A stretch of 64,000 nucleotides of DNA, taken from assembly GCA_905147135.1 (NCBI GenBank), contig LR990039.1, positions 28,889,708 to 28,953,707 on the forward strand. The letters are read 5' to 3'. Below the pieces are notes generated by a model. That model searched no databases. It had not been told where the DNA came from and saw only the letters and a list, made by a program, of their open reading frames with translations. The position numbers and the translations under genes are program-made. This document shows positions 1 to 12,900 of this stretch, in pieces; position 1 is the first letter of the stretch; every line of letters starts with the position of its first letter. This DNA is from Blastobasis lacticolella. Lineage: Eukaryota; Arthropoda; Insecta; Lepidoptera; Blastobasidae.

Positions 1-62
1 ACATCCAAATGGTCAATTACAAAAAACCAGCATATTAGTCACTAAAGTCGCAGCTTTGTAAA

Positions 63-785
63 GACCGTAGCAAGTGGAACAATGTGGTCTCGGGGTACGA
101 AGAAAGGCGCGACGTGACATTGTAAGTATTACAATGGTGTCCCATTCTCACCCGTCTTTGGTGGTGAGGTAGTGCCGGAACATGTCGTTGGCAGCGAGCT
201 TGATCGCCTTCTCCGGGGTGATTAGCAGGATGTTCACCGCGGAGCCGCGGTACATGCCAAAGTAGCCCTCGCTGCGGTAGGTCTTGGCGAAGCAGTCCAA
301 CCTGCGAAAGAGTAGAATAGTCTTAGAAGGATGTGGGATGAACTCCCAGCCACAGTGTTTGCTTTGGACTATGACATGGGATCGTTTAAGAGTTATATTA
401 GAGGTATCCTTAGTGGCGGGCAACGCATTGGTAGCGCCACTGGTGTTGCTGATGTCTATAAGCGGCGGTGACTACTTTCCATCAGGTGGCCCGCCTGTTT
501 GTCAGCCATATAACATAAAAAAGTCTTTATTTGCCAAAAGCATGGTCACAATAGATAAAGATGACATGTCGTTAAAAGTGTCGTACATATTTAGAATGTG
601 GTTTGCGATGGAGCGACACAGCGAATGCCATTTCTCTTTCTTTGAAGTCGATAAACTCTAAAACTGCTCCGACAAGCGTATATATGAAAAGGTTCATGAA
701 TGTAGAAGAAGGGAGGCAGAGGTTTGTCACGACCGTAGCAAGTGGAACGATGTGCCTACGGGCGAAAGGCATTGCGTTGCTCTGA
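63..785. repeat. Short repeated motif pair near the carrier exon
   Basis: A 24-bp motif (begins gaccgtagcaagtggaac, ends atgtg) occurs at 63-86 and, with one mismatch, at 731-754, both on the plus strand. The 570-785 stretch has small overlapping open frames on both strands but no protein I recognise. It lies in the carrier's downstream and second introns. Most likely fragments of an interspersed element. Confidence 0.4.
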
Positions 786-3700
786 AATACGCAGATTATA
801 TTGCCGCATCACATATCATGCAACACCTCGTAAATTACCTCGCTTTAATTAGAAATTAGACCTAACATGTGACATGTGAGATGAGAACTATGACATTAAT
901 TATTATTATCTCACATCTACTTAAGTGACTGTAATGCTTATAATATGAACTATGTTTTCACATAAATATTTATTTATTTAAATGGATTTATAGTATCTAG
1001 GACTTCGTTTTTCGTTTTTATTTCCATGCAATATTAAACAAAAATAGTGTAACTTACTACTGTTGTGCAAGAATTTTGAAAATCTCTTTTTGACATTTCA
1101 AATTTCATTGAGCCATCAAATCATTCATCAAGTTAACATACCTATGTTATTCTTTACAATACTAGTAATATTACAGCTCTAGAAATATAGAGATGTCATT
1201 TAAGTGAAACAATAGGAATTGAGCTACGAGAATATCAGATTCGCTATCAATGGTACATGATACAATACAACAAGCAATTACGTGTTATCAGCAAAGAATA
1301 GTCGATTGTCGCGAACGAAGGCCGACGCGTTGCTTCGCTGATTTCTTACGTGTGACACTGCGAGAAATCCATTTTCTTACGTGTGACACTGAGTGCCAGT
1401 CTAACGAAGCCTGGAGAACAGCTTCTAAGAGAAGTCTACAGAAATAGATCGTACCCTACAAAAGTCAGCCTTAAAGCGGCTTCGAACTTTGTAAGAGAGC
1501 TGTACATTGGTTACAGCCCCTATTACAGTCGCTAGTCATCCAGTAGCAATTTCGACCCAAAGCGTAAATTGAATGGAAAATTGTTCGCGGTGGTTCATTT
1601 TGTTAGCGATATAAACATCATTATCATGGACGATAGTAAATCTGTATTGTGCGGTAAGCGTTCTAATCTGTTAAAAATAGGCGGTGTTTATCATTCCACT
1701 TTGAGCGTAGCGGCAAAGTTGGCGCGAGGCGGTCCGTCAAGCTACTTAGGTATATCGTGACTTATATGATGTCCACACATATGTCGCCGTCGTATCAGCG
1801 GCGGCGTGACACTACTTCGAGATTATCGTGTATAGCAACGATAAAACAAACCGATACTAGGCTATAAGGCAAACAAATGGTAGACAAGAAAAAAATTACT
1901 GTTTTAAAGTACATGAACATAATATTGATGAAATACGCATGTACCTATTTTCATAATCAATTTAAATCATTTTTATAAGCACTTTCCACATATGACAATG
2001 AGTTAACCCAAATTGAAAAGATAATTCATTACAAGCAGCGGTGCGATATCAAATATCAGAAACTATTTCTCTAATCTTATCAACATAAAGGGATGATAGG
2101 CTGCACTACACACATTTATAAATATTGTTTTACTCAATAGACATGTTTGATTTTCAATCCCAACAGTGGCAATGGATTACTGAAGCGTTGTTCGAATGTG
2201 TTAGCACTAGTTTGTTACTTTATCATCATCATATCAGTCGCAGAAAAACTCTTACAACTTTGTAAGGACGTCGATCCACCTTGTAAGGAAGCCGGCGATT
2301 TTAACACTTACTGTATTTAATGATTGACAGAGAGATTGATGGAAGTTTATGTCAATAATATAATAGCTAAAGCAGGTGACCAGCTAGTTTTAATGAGAAA
2401 AGAATATATTTTTATTGTTATTGTATCTGTTTGTTTATATTCTATTTCTAGAAAGCTACACTTGATCCCGGTAAAATAATAAAATCCCGAGGGATAGTTG
2501 AATGTTTTCAGAGACTCGCACTACGGACGGGCGAAAATCGCTTACGATGGGGGAAGGCTAATAATGAATAATCGTTATCACTACTTGTAAACGGCCATGC
2601 AGAGAGGCTCGGCATGCGAAGCAATCTGCGTACGAGATATGGACCACTGCTCGTTTCAGTCAGAACCCGAATGTTGCTGATACAAAGCGGAAGTTAAATC
2701 CTGCCTCGAGCAAGAGGGCGATCGCCAGGGCAAAGTTCGCATTTGTTGCTAGAATTGGCGAGCGACGCACGAGCTACCCCTCTGGTCGCCGGGATTTCTG
2801 GTCGCTCGTCAAAGCTACCGAGGGAAACTTTAGTCAGTCGTCCCAGTCTGGAGTTCACTTCCTCACACGTTGGAGCTAAATTGTTCGCAAACTGCGCGGT
2901 TCCACACAAACTTTCTCCCACGCACACTAAGGTCATGGAATGGAAACCTGGAGAGGTTTTCCCTGAAGAGCACAACATAGAAGATTTTCAAGAAAGGGGT
3001 GAAAATGTTTTTACGGGGTCGGCAGCGCGTGGGTGAAGCCCCTTGTATTGCAAACGTCCATAGGCTGCGGTAACTGCTTACACAATAGTGGTATAAAAAA
3101 ACGAAATCTAAATCTTCATTTTCATCAAGTACTTCAATAACATATACAATATTTTATTTAAAACCACTACAAAAATTAGAAGAAATAAATTGATTTTTCT
3201 CGAGTGTCATAGGGTACTTTTATTGGGTCCTGGTAAAATAATCAGATCAGGCGTTAGTCCATTGCTCACCGAGTTTTAAACGACGCGCGCGGTTTAGTTT
3301 TCTAACATTAAACTGAACTAAGAATATGTAAAATGGAGAGTAAATGGACCTCACACTGCTATAGTCTAGTTTAGACTTTGTATTTACTCACACTCATGCC
3401 ACACTAGGCAATGTGCATTATTTACCGCCTGCTAATCTAGGCTAGGGGGTACATTCACTCTACAGGCACCTACACACAATTGCACTCACATATTTTTGTA
3501 CTGCAATTTGCCATCAGGCCCTGGAGTCTGGTTCTGCAAGCGAGTCTTCACCAGGTCGAGGGGGAACACCACGGACACGCCCACAATGCCAGCAATGCCT
3601 CCGTTTATGATCTTCGGCAGCAGCCTGATGACAACACCGGACAATAATAATACATAGTTTTAATGTGGATTTTATATTATCGTGAAAATCAAATTTCTGT

Positions 3701-4683
3701 TAGGTTTCCAAAAATACAGTATGGGTCCATAATTGACAGTGCAAAAAGTCCTGCATAGCTATTCTTGTTGGCACATATAATCCATTTAAGAAAATAAGTT
3801 CTGTAACTGATATTCATACATCCATAAAAACTTGCTCACTTTGTATATAATGAAGTCAATAGCTATTCACCGACATGTGCACACTTTCAATGCCAAAGTG
3901 GTTTTACAGTTATTGTCTTGGATAATAGTAAGATATTGCTCTAAGAAAACATTGTTTTACACAATTCAACCTTGGTTTTAAAATATTTAAATTAAGTAAC
4001 CTGAAATGAAGTCTTACACAAAAGTAGAACATTATGTTAATTTTTTTAAGCCAGAATGTACCATAATGCCAACATTAATAAAACAAAGAAAAATGTATTT
4101 ACTATCCGTAAAAGTAGCTTTATTGGAAAGATAATGTTGTCATTTTTATTCGAATATTATTTCTGTGTGACTGGACAGAGGCTGGCGCGTAGATGGCCCT
4201 TTCTGGATATCTGTCATACACTTTTCGCAACAATTGTGGCCATATTTAATGTAGAGTTAGATTGTCGGTTTAGAAAAGTCACTGTCTAAAAACCACGTTT
4301 ATATGATGGTTCATTTGAGTAAATTAGAGAACTGTGAAGATTGAGAGTGATCTCAAGTTTACCTCTACTCCTTCACAGATATTGTTTCACCTTAGTAATT
4401 ACTTTGGTTGCATTGTACAATAAGAAACTACACAATAAAGTAGATAGATTGTACTCATATAACATTCAACATCATTGGATCAATTTACATCACATCCTAT
4501 TGACTCAATTTCATGATAGAGCAGCGACCACTTGGGTGTTAGGAACGACAATTGTTCCAATTTAAATGTAACATAGTTGAAGCCAATATTATTTTCATCA
4601 ATGTATATAACTTCTAATAAAACACAATATACTCACGCAAATGTTTTTGGCTGTGTCTTAGGCTCATCTGCAAACTTACTCAT
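152..4683 (-). CDS. Mitochondrial glutamate carrier (SLC25A18/22 type), 5' part
   Basis: Inner-membrane carrier of the SLC25 family that imports glutamate with protons into the matrix. Three coding exons are visible on the minus strand: 4637-4683 (start ATG at 4681-4683, peptide [11 protein letters not shown]...), 3490-3624 and 152-301. Phases join perfectly (2, then 2, then 2) and all boundaries are GT/AG, with donors GTGAGT and GTGAGA. The 110 residues seen hold the first carrier repeat: [11 protein letters not shown], then the signature [12 protein letters not shown] (P-x-[DE]-x-x-[KR]), then [23 protein letters not shown] and [18 protein letters not shown], which are typical of glutamate carriers rather than other SLC25 members. 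The rest (about two thirds of a roughly 310-residue family protein) lies beyond position 1. An acceptor at 4702-4703 (tttctag) just upstream of the ATG implies an untranslated first exon further right, which I could not place. Confidence 0.93.
1250..1760. other. Unassigned intronic stretch with a 19-bp direct repeat
   Basis: This lies inside the carrier intron (302-3489). The string tttcttacgtgtgacactg occurs at 1342-1360 and again at 1373-1391. Two short open frames (1250-1447 and 1569-1760) have no recognisable domain. The remainder of the intron from 786 to 2600 is AT-rich and shows nothing else I can name. Confidence 0.3.
2630..2960 (+). pseudogene. LINE reverse-transcriptase remnant (RTE/Jockey-like)
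   Basis: Reading across frames on the plus strand gives [16 protein letters not shown] and then [16 protein letters not shown]. This is the linker ahead of the reverse-transcriptase domain of non-LTR elements, where the family pattern is 'F/W-W-x-L-V-K'. Stops and frameshifts interrupt it, so it is a dead fragment in the carrier intron. Confidence 0.6.
3014..3082 (+). repeat. Interspersed repeat family A, copy 1
   Basis: Holds ggggtcggcagcgcg, gtattgcaaacgtccatagg and ctgcggtaactgcttac. The same block recurs at about 53628-53745 (same orientation) and, inverted, at 17403-17480, 26955-27005, 56298-56410 and 60570-60650. Several copies carry an oligo-A or oligo-T run at one end, which suggests retroposition. 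From memory this is a very common lepidopteran repeat. Confidence 0.65.
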
Positions 4684-7184
4684 GTCTGTGTTCTTATTTT
4701 TCTAGAAAGAAGAGAGTTCAGAGGTAATTTTTATTTGGCAAACATAAAACTTGTTGCTAGTGGAATACATTTATTAACTTACATGTTTACGAGACATACA
4801 TACAAAATACTTACAGTCACCATAAAAATATATACACTAATATAATAAATAAAAAATACTAAACATTCAAAAAGTAAACAAAACAACAACATTGATACTA
4901 TTAATAAATATGAAGAACAAATTATTCCAACAAATCAAAAACCACTCAGACTAACATTTTAAGATTTATTATTAATACACTTATTATGCATAATTTTATA
5001 TTCCGTAGTTATATATCAAAAAGGATATCATCATTAGGTTTTAGTACCTATATATAAATAAGAAATACAAAATCACAAACAAACGAAATGAACACTGCTT
5101 TTAAAAAAATTGAGTTTAGAATTTAACCTCTTACAAAAGCTTTACCTGAAATCGTTACTTGTGTACGTACGCGGAATAAATATTCTTTTAAACCTACCTA
5201 TTATAATAAAATAATAAGATTTGTAAAATGTTTCATATCAAAAGGAAACACGAAGGAATCAATTAAGGACTAATGTATTAGATAAAATTGTGCAAAAACC
5301 GGTTAGTTCCCTGGGAAATAAAAACGAAAAAATAGTTTGTGAATTTCATTTACGTAATCATGCTTTACTCACCTTTTGTTTAACAAAACAGGAATAAAGT
5401 CTACTAGATAATAAGACAGATAGCCTGTATTATAGGACTAATTATTGATATTAATATGTAGGTATACCAAATGATTTTGGAATTGGAAAAATATAAGGCG
5501 AACGAACTATTTTACTATTGCCTAGCAAAGCAAACGGCTGGTTGCTCCTCGCAGCTGTCGGCGATTGATTATTATTGATTTGACTGCTTTCGTTCAGTAA
5601 GTTCATACATGTATTTGACATTAGGTCGTTTGTTCGAAAATTTAAGTGCCTATGCTTTTAATTAAAAATTTATTTATACAACATTAAGAAGCCTTCCACA
5701 ATGATGATATCTACACGCGCGTATTTTTAATCGGTCAGTCAGCCTATTCGTTAGAATACATGCGAGTCGAAATCGTTATTGTGAAAATTTAGGGTGAAAT
5801 TCAAATAAGGAATAGGAATTTAGTTACAAAATATAATATAATTCCTTAAATGTTAATTTTAAATGATCGATTATTTTTTTGAATACCGATTTTCGATTGT
5901 CTGTTGTTATTCGTTATTCGTGGCACTTTACTAAAGGGGCGGGGCCTGTCTTTGAAGTACGATCATGGGCTTGTACGCATGGGCTGCATAGTTGGTTAAT
6001 TAGTAAAACCTTTTATTCACTTCAAGAAATTTATAATTATAATTTAAATTAGTAATTGTTACGAGTATTGTACATCTGTATGAGACAGATATTCACTGAT
6101 GAACGAATGTCAAATACATATTTTTCCACCTATGTAACACACAGTAAAACAATAAAGATTTTTATGATTATTTTTTTATTTTTTATTATGGACTTATCAT
6201 ATTAACAGAAAACTCTCCAAAATAACAATTGCGAAAAGCAACCTTAAAATCATACACTATTTTCTATTTTGCTTTGTGCATGGGTACAGAGGCTAACCCG
6301 AGCCGAGAGGGACAGCGAGAACAGATGCTGTTTGTCTCTTTCTAATATATGTATTCGAATATAGCTGTCACGCCAACATGACGATCGAATAGATTCATTT
6401 ACGATTGAACACTACCTCATCCCTACTGTGAATAAATTTGACAAAGTATAGTTGTACTACACTATGTACACTATCGCTAGCGCCGCTAGCTAGGGAGGCT
6501 AGGTTACTAGGTAACGTGGGTGGGCTATAATAGTTGTTGTGGGTTGTTGTATAGTTGATCTAAGGTTGTTCTCAATGATTCTGTGTGTGCGCGCAATTAA
6601 TTAGCTTTAAGCATTCTACAGTGCCTTAAACTTATCTGACCCGGGTGGCTAAAGGTGACACCTAGTGTCACTATTTTGATATGCATACTTATCAATTTCA
6701 ACAGCAGCGGCGCAGCCACCGGGACAGATATATTTGTTGCACTATAGTTTAACAATATCCAATAAATACACTAACAATCGAAGCAGCTGAACTTGGAGAT
6801 TGTGTGCCCTTTTCATCTAGGTATCGGCCTTGGATGGTAAGGCTGGTTCGCCTACCTCACGTCAACCCTCCTTGTGAATATTGTTCTTATACAGTAACAG
6901 TGTTTACAACACAACAGAAAACGCTGAAAACTCACAGTAGAGGGGGTAGAGTCAGCAAACCCCACACCTAATCATTTCGGCGCCTTAGAAAATGACATAG
7001 GCAATATTACGATTAAGCAATTCGAATTTCGTTTGTATCCAAAGAAGAACATCCACTAACAAAGGGAGCCGTACACGGCTACTGAGGCACACACAAGTAC
7101 CGTAGTCCTTGAAATGTATCCAAAAGTTCTATCCCGTTTGCGGTTCATTCCTATTAGATACCGAATCCAATACCCAGTGCCAGA

Positions 7185-7385
7185 TATCTATAACTTTTCC
7201 TGAGTTATATAGCTACAGTTGTACACTAACCGATGCTGTCACGATGAGGGAAAACATAGTGAGGACACATTCAGTCGCCTGAATGTGTAACTGTGATCTA
7301 ATCAGCTCAGGTTCTCCTGTTAACAGGGTCACGGAGGTCTGATAGCTGTCGGTCTACTGTAAATAATGATCTGCGTATATTCTGG
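7185..7385 (+). repeat. tRNA-derived SINE family B, partial copy
   Basis: Carries the family core: a gagttat start, cgatgctgtcacgatgaggg, acattcagtcgcctgaatgt, and a reduced 'caggttctcctgttaacagg' segment. The tRNA-like head is missing or decayed. Orientation is inferred by comparison with the better copy at 45425-45700. Confidence 0.6.
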
Positions 7386-8789
7386 ATAAGCAAGTACCTG
7401 GATAGTGGATAAGTGGTTAAGACACATTCGAGAATGCAACCGGAATATGAATGATTAAAGGCTTATAAATGGTCGTGGGGTGTTTTAATGAAGAATAGAA
7501 TAGAATAGAATAATCAAGAAAGACCCTGAGCTGGCGGCAATGAATAATGGGTTCATGCTTATGCTACGGCTCATTATTAACAAGTAAAATAATTATAGCT
7601 GTAAATGATACCTAGGTAATAAAATCCTACGATGTACGAAGTTTTATCGGTAAGTCGTTTAAAGGGTCAACGTGGTTCAGGATTTAGTTTCCGCAATCGT
7701 ACAAGGCAGGTCTGGTCAGTATGAATTTATTTAATTTATCCATTCATCATTGACTATGCAGTATCAAGGCGAGGCTGTATCAGAATATTTAGGTACATCA
7801 AAATCACTTCCATTTCAAATTCGTAAAATTACCCCTTAGCAGCCAAGGACTTCCAGAGATGAGGACCTCAACTGCCGCGTAACGTGCCTGTGGCTTACAA
7901 TGTTCTTCAACCCGCCCGCTAAGCGTGGAGATTGTGGCAAAAGCCTCCATCAATGTGGAGGAGCGGCTCAGGTCCACAGTAGATTGCAACCACACGCGAT
8001 GAGTCAGCAATACTCCATACAAAGACCACTAGCTAAGTGATTTGCATCTAATTTGATGTGACATTTGTGTTCCTAGCGTACCTCGCTCATTTTGACGATC
8101 CACTCCCAACACGTGGTCCGACCAACAGAACAAACGGTGGCTTGGAATCGGTTTTACACTAACTATATCCTCGTACACAGACACTGTTTTATAATATTTA
8201 AGCACTTGAATTTTTAACTCTCCGTCGAAACTCACTTAGGCTGACTCACATAACCTTTAGAGGCGTAATGTTATGTCAGACCATTAACACGAGAAGGCCA
8301 TGGTGTGACGAGGAGTTCAGTCTTCCAAAAGTTCATAATACTAAAGTGTTTGTAAGTTCCATTAGGCCCATTGTTGTCACAATTACCTAATTACCGTGCC
8401 AAATACATTGGCTATGCCCTGTTTAGTAAACCTTTGATTATTCTGCTATAGGTAATCCATGCAAATTTCGGTTATGCCGTGTTCCCGCGGGAACCACTAT
8501 TTAAATTCCGAGATGGATTGCAGCTCTAACTTTTTAACTTTGTATCACCAATTTCATCCAAATGCATTCAACCGTTTAAGTTAACAAAATCCAAAAATAT
8601 CTCGATAAGGCTCTCGATTGCGGGAAAACCCGAACACCCGATTGTTAACGAATCACAGGCTTAGAATAGTAACGAGAAGCAACGGTTTTCATTTGCGAGT
8701 GTAATTCAACATTTCACAACCGCCTAACCATCGACGACAGCATTATTATAAAAAAAATATGCGTTAATGTCTCGGTTGTGCTCTTGCGA

Positions 8790-9010
8790 ACTAGGGCCCA
8801 GGGTCCGCCTTGACCATGATCCAGGATTGGGCAGATCAGCTAATTACAGTGGACATCCGTGACCCTGCTACCAGGGGAAGCTGACCAGATTGGATTATGC
8901 TTACACATTCAGTCGTCTGAATGTACAGATTTCATCACCATGTTTTCCCTCACCTATAACGCAGAAATAGTCATTGGTACATGGCACTAGCAAACCCGGT
9001 ACCTCTTGTA
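8790..9010 (-). repeat. tRNA-derived SINE family B
   Basis: Nearly full-length inverted copy. On the plus strand it reads gggcccagggtccgccttg, atgatccaggattgggcag, a gaccctgctaccagggg block, the palindromic acattcagtcgtctgaatgt, then atgttttccctcacc, and ends in a decayed promoter head (cccggtacctcttg). Other copies lie at 7185, 12422, 22555, 36389, 45425 and 61675. Confidence 0.7.
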
Positions 9011-9319
9011 TGTACTTGTACCCCATTAGTATCATAAGTCGGATCATGAGCTTGTACTTCTCTAAGAAAGAATCCACTTCAATTGTTTACAACAACAACT
9101 TTTAGCCATAACGAGCCTTGTGTACAGAGCTTGTTCTAGACAAATTGGAGGCTATACCGAGTAAATCGATCTTCGAAAGTGATAGTAAAACGCAATGTAC
9201 TTTGTGATAGTATAGTTTTTGTATCTCTGCAATTAACTTGTATTGGTACTACCTATCAGGTCGATCCCTTTCTATAAATTGCACCTCTAATATTGTTTCG
9301 TATCTTCCGTGTGTAAAGA

Positions 9320-9350
9320 TATAAAATCACTGGGCTCCACTAACGTTATC
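9320..9350 (+). promoter_or_regulatory. TATA box and initiator of the alanine-rich protein gene
   Basis: TATAAAA at 9320-9326 is followed about 28 bp later by an initiator-like tcactc (about 9349). This is about 78 bp upstream of the ATG at 9427. TATA plus a short leader is typical of strongly and transiently expressed insect structural genes such as cuticle protein genes. Confidence 0.6.
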
Positions 9351-9426
9351 ACTCGTCTCCCCGAGCTTGCTGAGCTAGCAGGCACATTCCAAATTCGAAG
9401 TTTACAAATAACTGATTTTTGCAACT

Positions 9427-11882
9427 ATGCAACTCTATATTTTGGTAAGTTAACGTTGAACTAAGGACTGCCCAGTATCAACCTACTGGTAGGTAGCTTT
9501 ATTTTGGATTTTCTGCGTACAGCGAAGTTCTTTTTACTTTCTTCCTCCTTCTTCTTCTATGCCCGAGCATCTGATCTGTACTACAGCAATGCGATTTTTT
9601 ATATATTTTTATATTTCCAAGGAGGACACGCGTTTAGATAGTCCACCTGGTGAAAAGTGGCCACCGTCGACCAGGACATCAGCAACCAAAAAAAATTTAT
9701 GAAGCCTTTGCGACTGTATGTCTATATGTGTGCGTGTACTCTACAGTGCGGTGCCCTGCATAGTGAAGGGACCCATAACCTTAATTTATGTTAGAGGGTC
9801 CCACTCACTATGCAGGCACCTGTACCTAGACTAACTGTGCTCTTCACAAAATCCAGATGATATTACATAAAATTCGCGGAGATTCAATGTCGTCTCTTTT
9901 TCAGGTGACACTGGTGGCCCTGTCCTCGGTTGGCGCGCTGCCACCGGTGGAACAACCTGCGCAGATCAAGCGTAGCGTGCCTGTGTGGCCCGCCTGGCCA
10001 CAGCCTTGGTCTCCACCAGGTAACTAGCAACAGACCTAGTAAGGGTGCAGATGGTTTTGATGGAATTAAAAGTATCTGTATGCCAGCTTGCTTGCTCAAC
10101 ATCACTGACTGAGTAAGTAACTATAAGGCTGTCATGGTTGTTTCAAAGCAACGTCATCACTACATACTATATAACAAAATCCCACCCCGCGTCTGTCTGT
10201 CTGTTCGCTATACACTAAAAATGTACCCAATGGATTTTTATGCGGATCTCAACAATAGATAGATTGATTCGAAACTTCGGCGGGCCAGCTAGTATTAACT
10301 AAGATTGTTCATTCATTTTGGTCATAAAAGGTGAAATATTATAAATTTCATGTTGAGCATAGGTATAGCATACCAAACAAACCTGTACTTGAAAGTGTCA
10401 ATAGACGTTGGTACGTTAGTCGGCTCCAGCCAAATCGGACGTCAGTTTAAGACAGCTCTTGAAATAACTATATTTTAGTCCAGTACGCCTACGGAAGAAA
10501 AAAGTACGCTCTTTGGTTCTAATGTAAACTTGTTTGGCGCCATACCACTTTAAGAGTACTGAAAAGTATAATATTTTTTCTGGATAGCACTTTCAACATT
10601 TTCGTAAAAAATGTGTGAAAGTGAATAATGTCTTAGAGTACAGAGCAAATTTGTGCTGCTGCTTTAATATTAATATTTGTAAGACAACTACGAAATTAGA
10701 CTGTACCACTGAAGCTAACAACAATTGTACTATGACTCAGACTGGAGCGCCGACGTCGCGGGCGCAGTGGCTGCGGCCAAGGCTGCCGCGCGCGCCGTGA
10801 TGGCGGCGCAGGAGCAGGCCGCCGCCGCCAGCCATGCTGCACTCGAGCACCAGAGCTACGCTAGCGCACAGGAGGCAGCTGCGGCACACTCTGCGAAGAA
10901 CAGGTGATCCTTTGGCAGTCAATCTTCCATGCTACGGATGAGCATCCCGCGGCAAGCGTTACCATGAAATCAAGAAACAAGGATTCCTTTTCCGATCAGA
11001 CAGTCCACTCCATCTGATAGAAAGCGGTGTACTTCGCTCTCAAAGGCCAGGAACGCATCCCACCGAGTGTTGCGTGAGAGACGTCTAGCAACTAAAATTA
11101 CGACGAAGACAGCGGACGAGGAGCTCGCTACGCATCAGGGAAGTAGGGAAGCAGGGAAGCCTAGAGAGTGCCCAGCAGTGCACGTCCTGTTGAAATAACG
11201 ACAACATGCTCGCAAGATTGCACTCTAATTCTACATACCCAATGCTCATTTTCCACTGTTGCCCACAGCGAGGAGGCAGCGCGGAACGCCCGCACACGCG
11301 CTCTCGAGGCGGCGCAGGCGGCGACCCACGCGCAGGCGCAGGTAGGCGCGGCAAAGGCGCGCGTGGCTGCCGCGCAGAAGATAGCCGCCGTTCGTGAGGC
11401 GGCTGCAGCTAGGGCGATAGAGCTTGCTGCGCATAACCGGGCCTCCAGGCTGCAACATGCTGGTAAGCTGGAGTAGAGAGACGAGGGCGTTCTTCGTCCG
11501 TTGGTGTTTTCTAACATTTTAAGGCCTTTATAAGGCCTCAGTGAAAAACATTCTACTGTTTTTATTTTCAAAAAGTCATAAAATTACTACTACTAAAACT
11601 CTCTCAAAAAGTCTACTCATTAAAATAAATATATAGTTAGTGTGTGGCGCGTATTACGAATTTACGTGCAATTTTAATTTACCATTATTTTTTTTCCATG
11701 GTCCAGACCTGGAATCTCTCAAGCTGTCGGTGCTGCATAGTTCTGGAGCAGCTGGGGCTGCTGGGGCCGCGCAGCATACTGCGTCAGCGGCTGCAGCGGC
11801 GTTAAATCCTGCCCCATGGAACTCCTGGCCGACTCTGCCTGCATGGAAGCCGGCTTCGTCCCCGTGGGCTTACATTCATTAG
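9427..11882 (+). CDS. Secreted alanine-rich protein with Trp/Pro-rich ends, probably cuticular
   Basis: Five exons join in phase: 9427-9444, 9905-10019, 10741-10903, 11269-11462 and 11707-11882 (666 nt, 221 residues). The tiny first exon encodes MQLYIL before an intron that interrupts the signal peptide (MQLYILVTLVALSSVGALPP), an arrangement typical of insect cuticle protein genes. A dibasic KR follows, then a Trp/Pro segment (VPVWPAWPQPWSPP), about 130 residues of Ala-rich, Gln/Glu/Arg/His-containing sequence likely to be helical, and a second Trp/Pro segment (APWNSWPTLPAWKPASSPW) before the stop at 11880-11882. There is no chitin-binding RR consensus. I assign no named family; 'hypothetical cuticular protein' or another extracellular structural protein fits best. 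All splice sites are GT/AG and a TATA promoter lies just upstream. Confidence 0.82.
9751..9819. repeat. Inverted repeat in intron 1 of the alanine-rich gene
   Basis: Arms gtgccctgcatagtgaaggg (from 9751, 24 nt in all) and its near-complement ending in ctatgcaggcac (9796-9819) could form a 24-bp stem with 2-3 mismatches and a 21-nt loop. Probably a small foldback element. Its outer words (cactatgcaggcac) resemble the end of a repeat near 3455-3475. Confidence 0.5.
10180..10300 (-). repeat. Interspersed repeat fragment (family C-tail)
   Basis: Contains gtctgtctgtctgttcgcta, tggatttttatgcgga and a gggccagctagta end. It resembles the widespread lepidopteran retroposon tail also seen at 15155-15280, 16250-16400, 28120-28310 and 51545-51710. 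Lies in intron 2 (10020-10740) of the alanine-rich gene. Confidence 0.5.
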
Positions 11883-12356
11883 ATTGACAACGTTTTTGGA
11901 ATACCTACTTTAGAATTGATCGTCTACGCTTATCGGATACACCTAGCTAGATATAAGTAGTGATCTGTAGTGTAATTACAAATGACCTAATTATGACATC
12001 GTACGTAGAAATAGGAATTTCCTCTAAATAGGAATAGAAGATATTATTTCCTTGTCGCGGTCTTAATCTCTAGCTAAATATGTGTCGAGGCAGTTAAAAA
12101 CAATAACAAAAAGCGTGCAACTTAATAAATACCATTAGTCAGTCCTCGTCTAAGGGAAGACTTATCGGTGACTTAGTTGTCGTGATGAGTACTGTTCAAT
12201 TGGCAGAAGCCAAAACAGGCGTCCCCAAATCAATATTTCGGAGAGACGCGATAGATTAGATTTGGGAGGAATTTGTTATGTAACTTAGTTCTTAGTTTGT
12301 AGGTATATTTTTTGTATTCAATAGAGCTAATTTTAAGTATCTACCGATTTAATTAT

Positions 12357-12362
12357 AATAAA
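12357..12362 (+). terminator. Candidate polyadenylation signal of the alanine-rich gene
   Basis: AATAAA, 475 bp after the stop codon at 11882, followed by AT-rich sequence. It is the first canonical hexamer I see downstream on the plus strand. Confidence 0.4.
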
Positions 12363-12421
12363 AGCAATGTTTCATTATTCATAATGTGTAATCATTTTCC
12401 AATAGTATTTAGTATTTTAGT

Positions 12422-12900
12422 CTCGGGTACGAGGGCCCGGGGTCGGCCTTGACCATAATCTAGGATTTGGCAGATCAGATTGGTTCATGGATACGCACAC
12501 GGTCTGAATTCATTTGATTAATTTATTAATCAATGAAAATTACATTATACTGTACAGTTTATATGAAAAATTCACAGGGATTTCGTCGTAATATATGTAA
12601 TTAATGAAAATTAAACTGAAATTAAATAAGTAACTAAATTATTAATAACAAATGGTCACCATTGAAAGGAAAATAAAAATATATCGAATATTTAATCATG
12701 TCAATTGCATATTTAGGTATCGTTATAGAATACCTACCTATCAATTAAATATAAGAGTCGCCTGAATGTGAATGTTTCATCTCGATGTTTTCCCTCAACG
12801 TAAGAGCATCGGTTAGTATTTAACTAATGTACATAACTCAGAAAAGAGTCATTGGTACATGGTCTCGCTTACGTGTAACCACTAGGCCACCGAACTCTAC
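12422..12900 (-). repeat. SINE family B copy interrupted by AT-rich insert
   Basis: The 3' part (gggcccggggtcggccttgaccataatc) is at 12432-12510 and the remainder (agtcgcctgaatgtgaatg, cgatgttttccctcaac, cggttagta) resumes at about 12750. Between them lies about 240 bp of AT-rich DNA absent from the other copies, so the SINE was split by an insertion or rearrangement. Confidence 0.55.

Larger units (their letters stand above)
4706..9319. other. Intergenic region between the carrier and the alanine-rich protein gene
   Basis: AT-rich spacer with no credible coding exon. It should contain the carrier's minus-strand promoter and first untranslated exon; a GC-rich patch (ggggcggggcc, 5936-5946) is a possible place but there is no strong evidence. 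It also contains two SINE copies listed separately, a short (tagaa)n run at about 7492-7512, and a decayed repeat at 7830-7995 that shares gcgtggagattgtggc with other family E elements. Confidence 0.5.

Noticed and set aside
4056..4565. Two open frames in the carrier's first intron
   Set aside because: AT-rich with low-complexity composition, no domain, and they lie on the strand opposite the gene.
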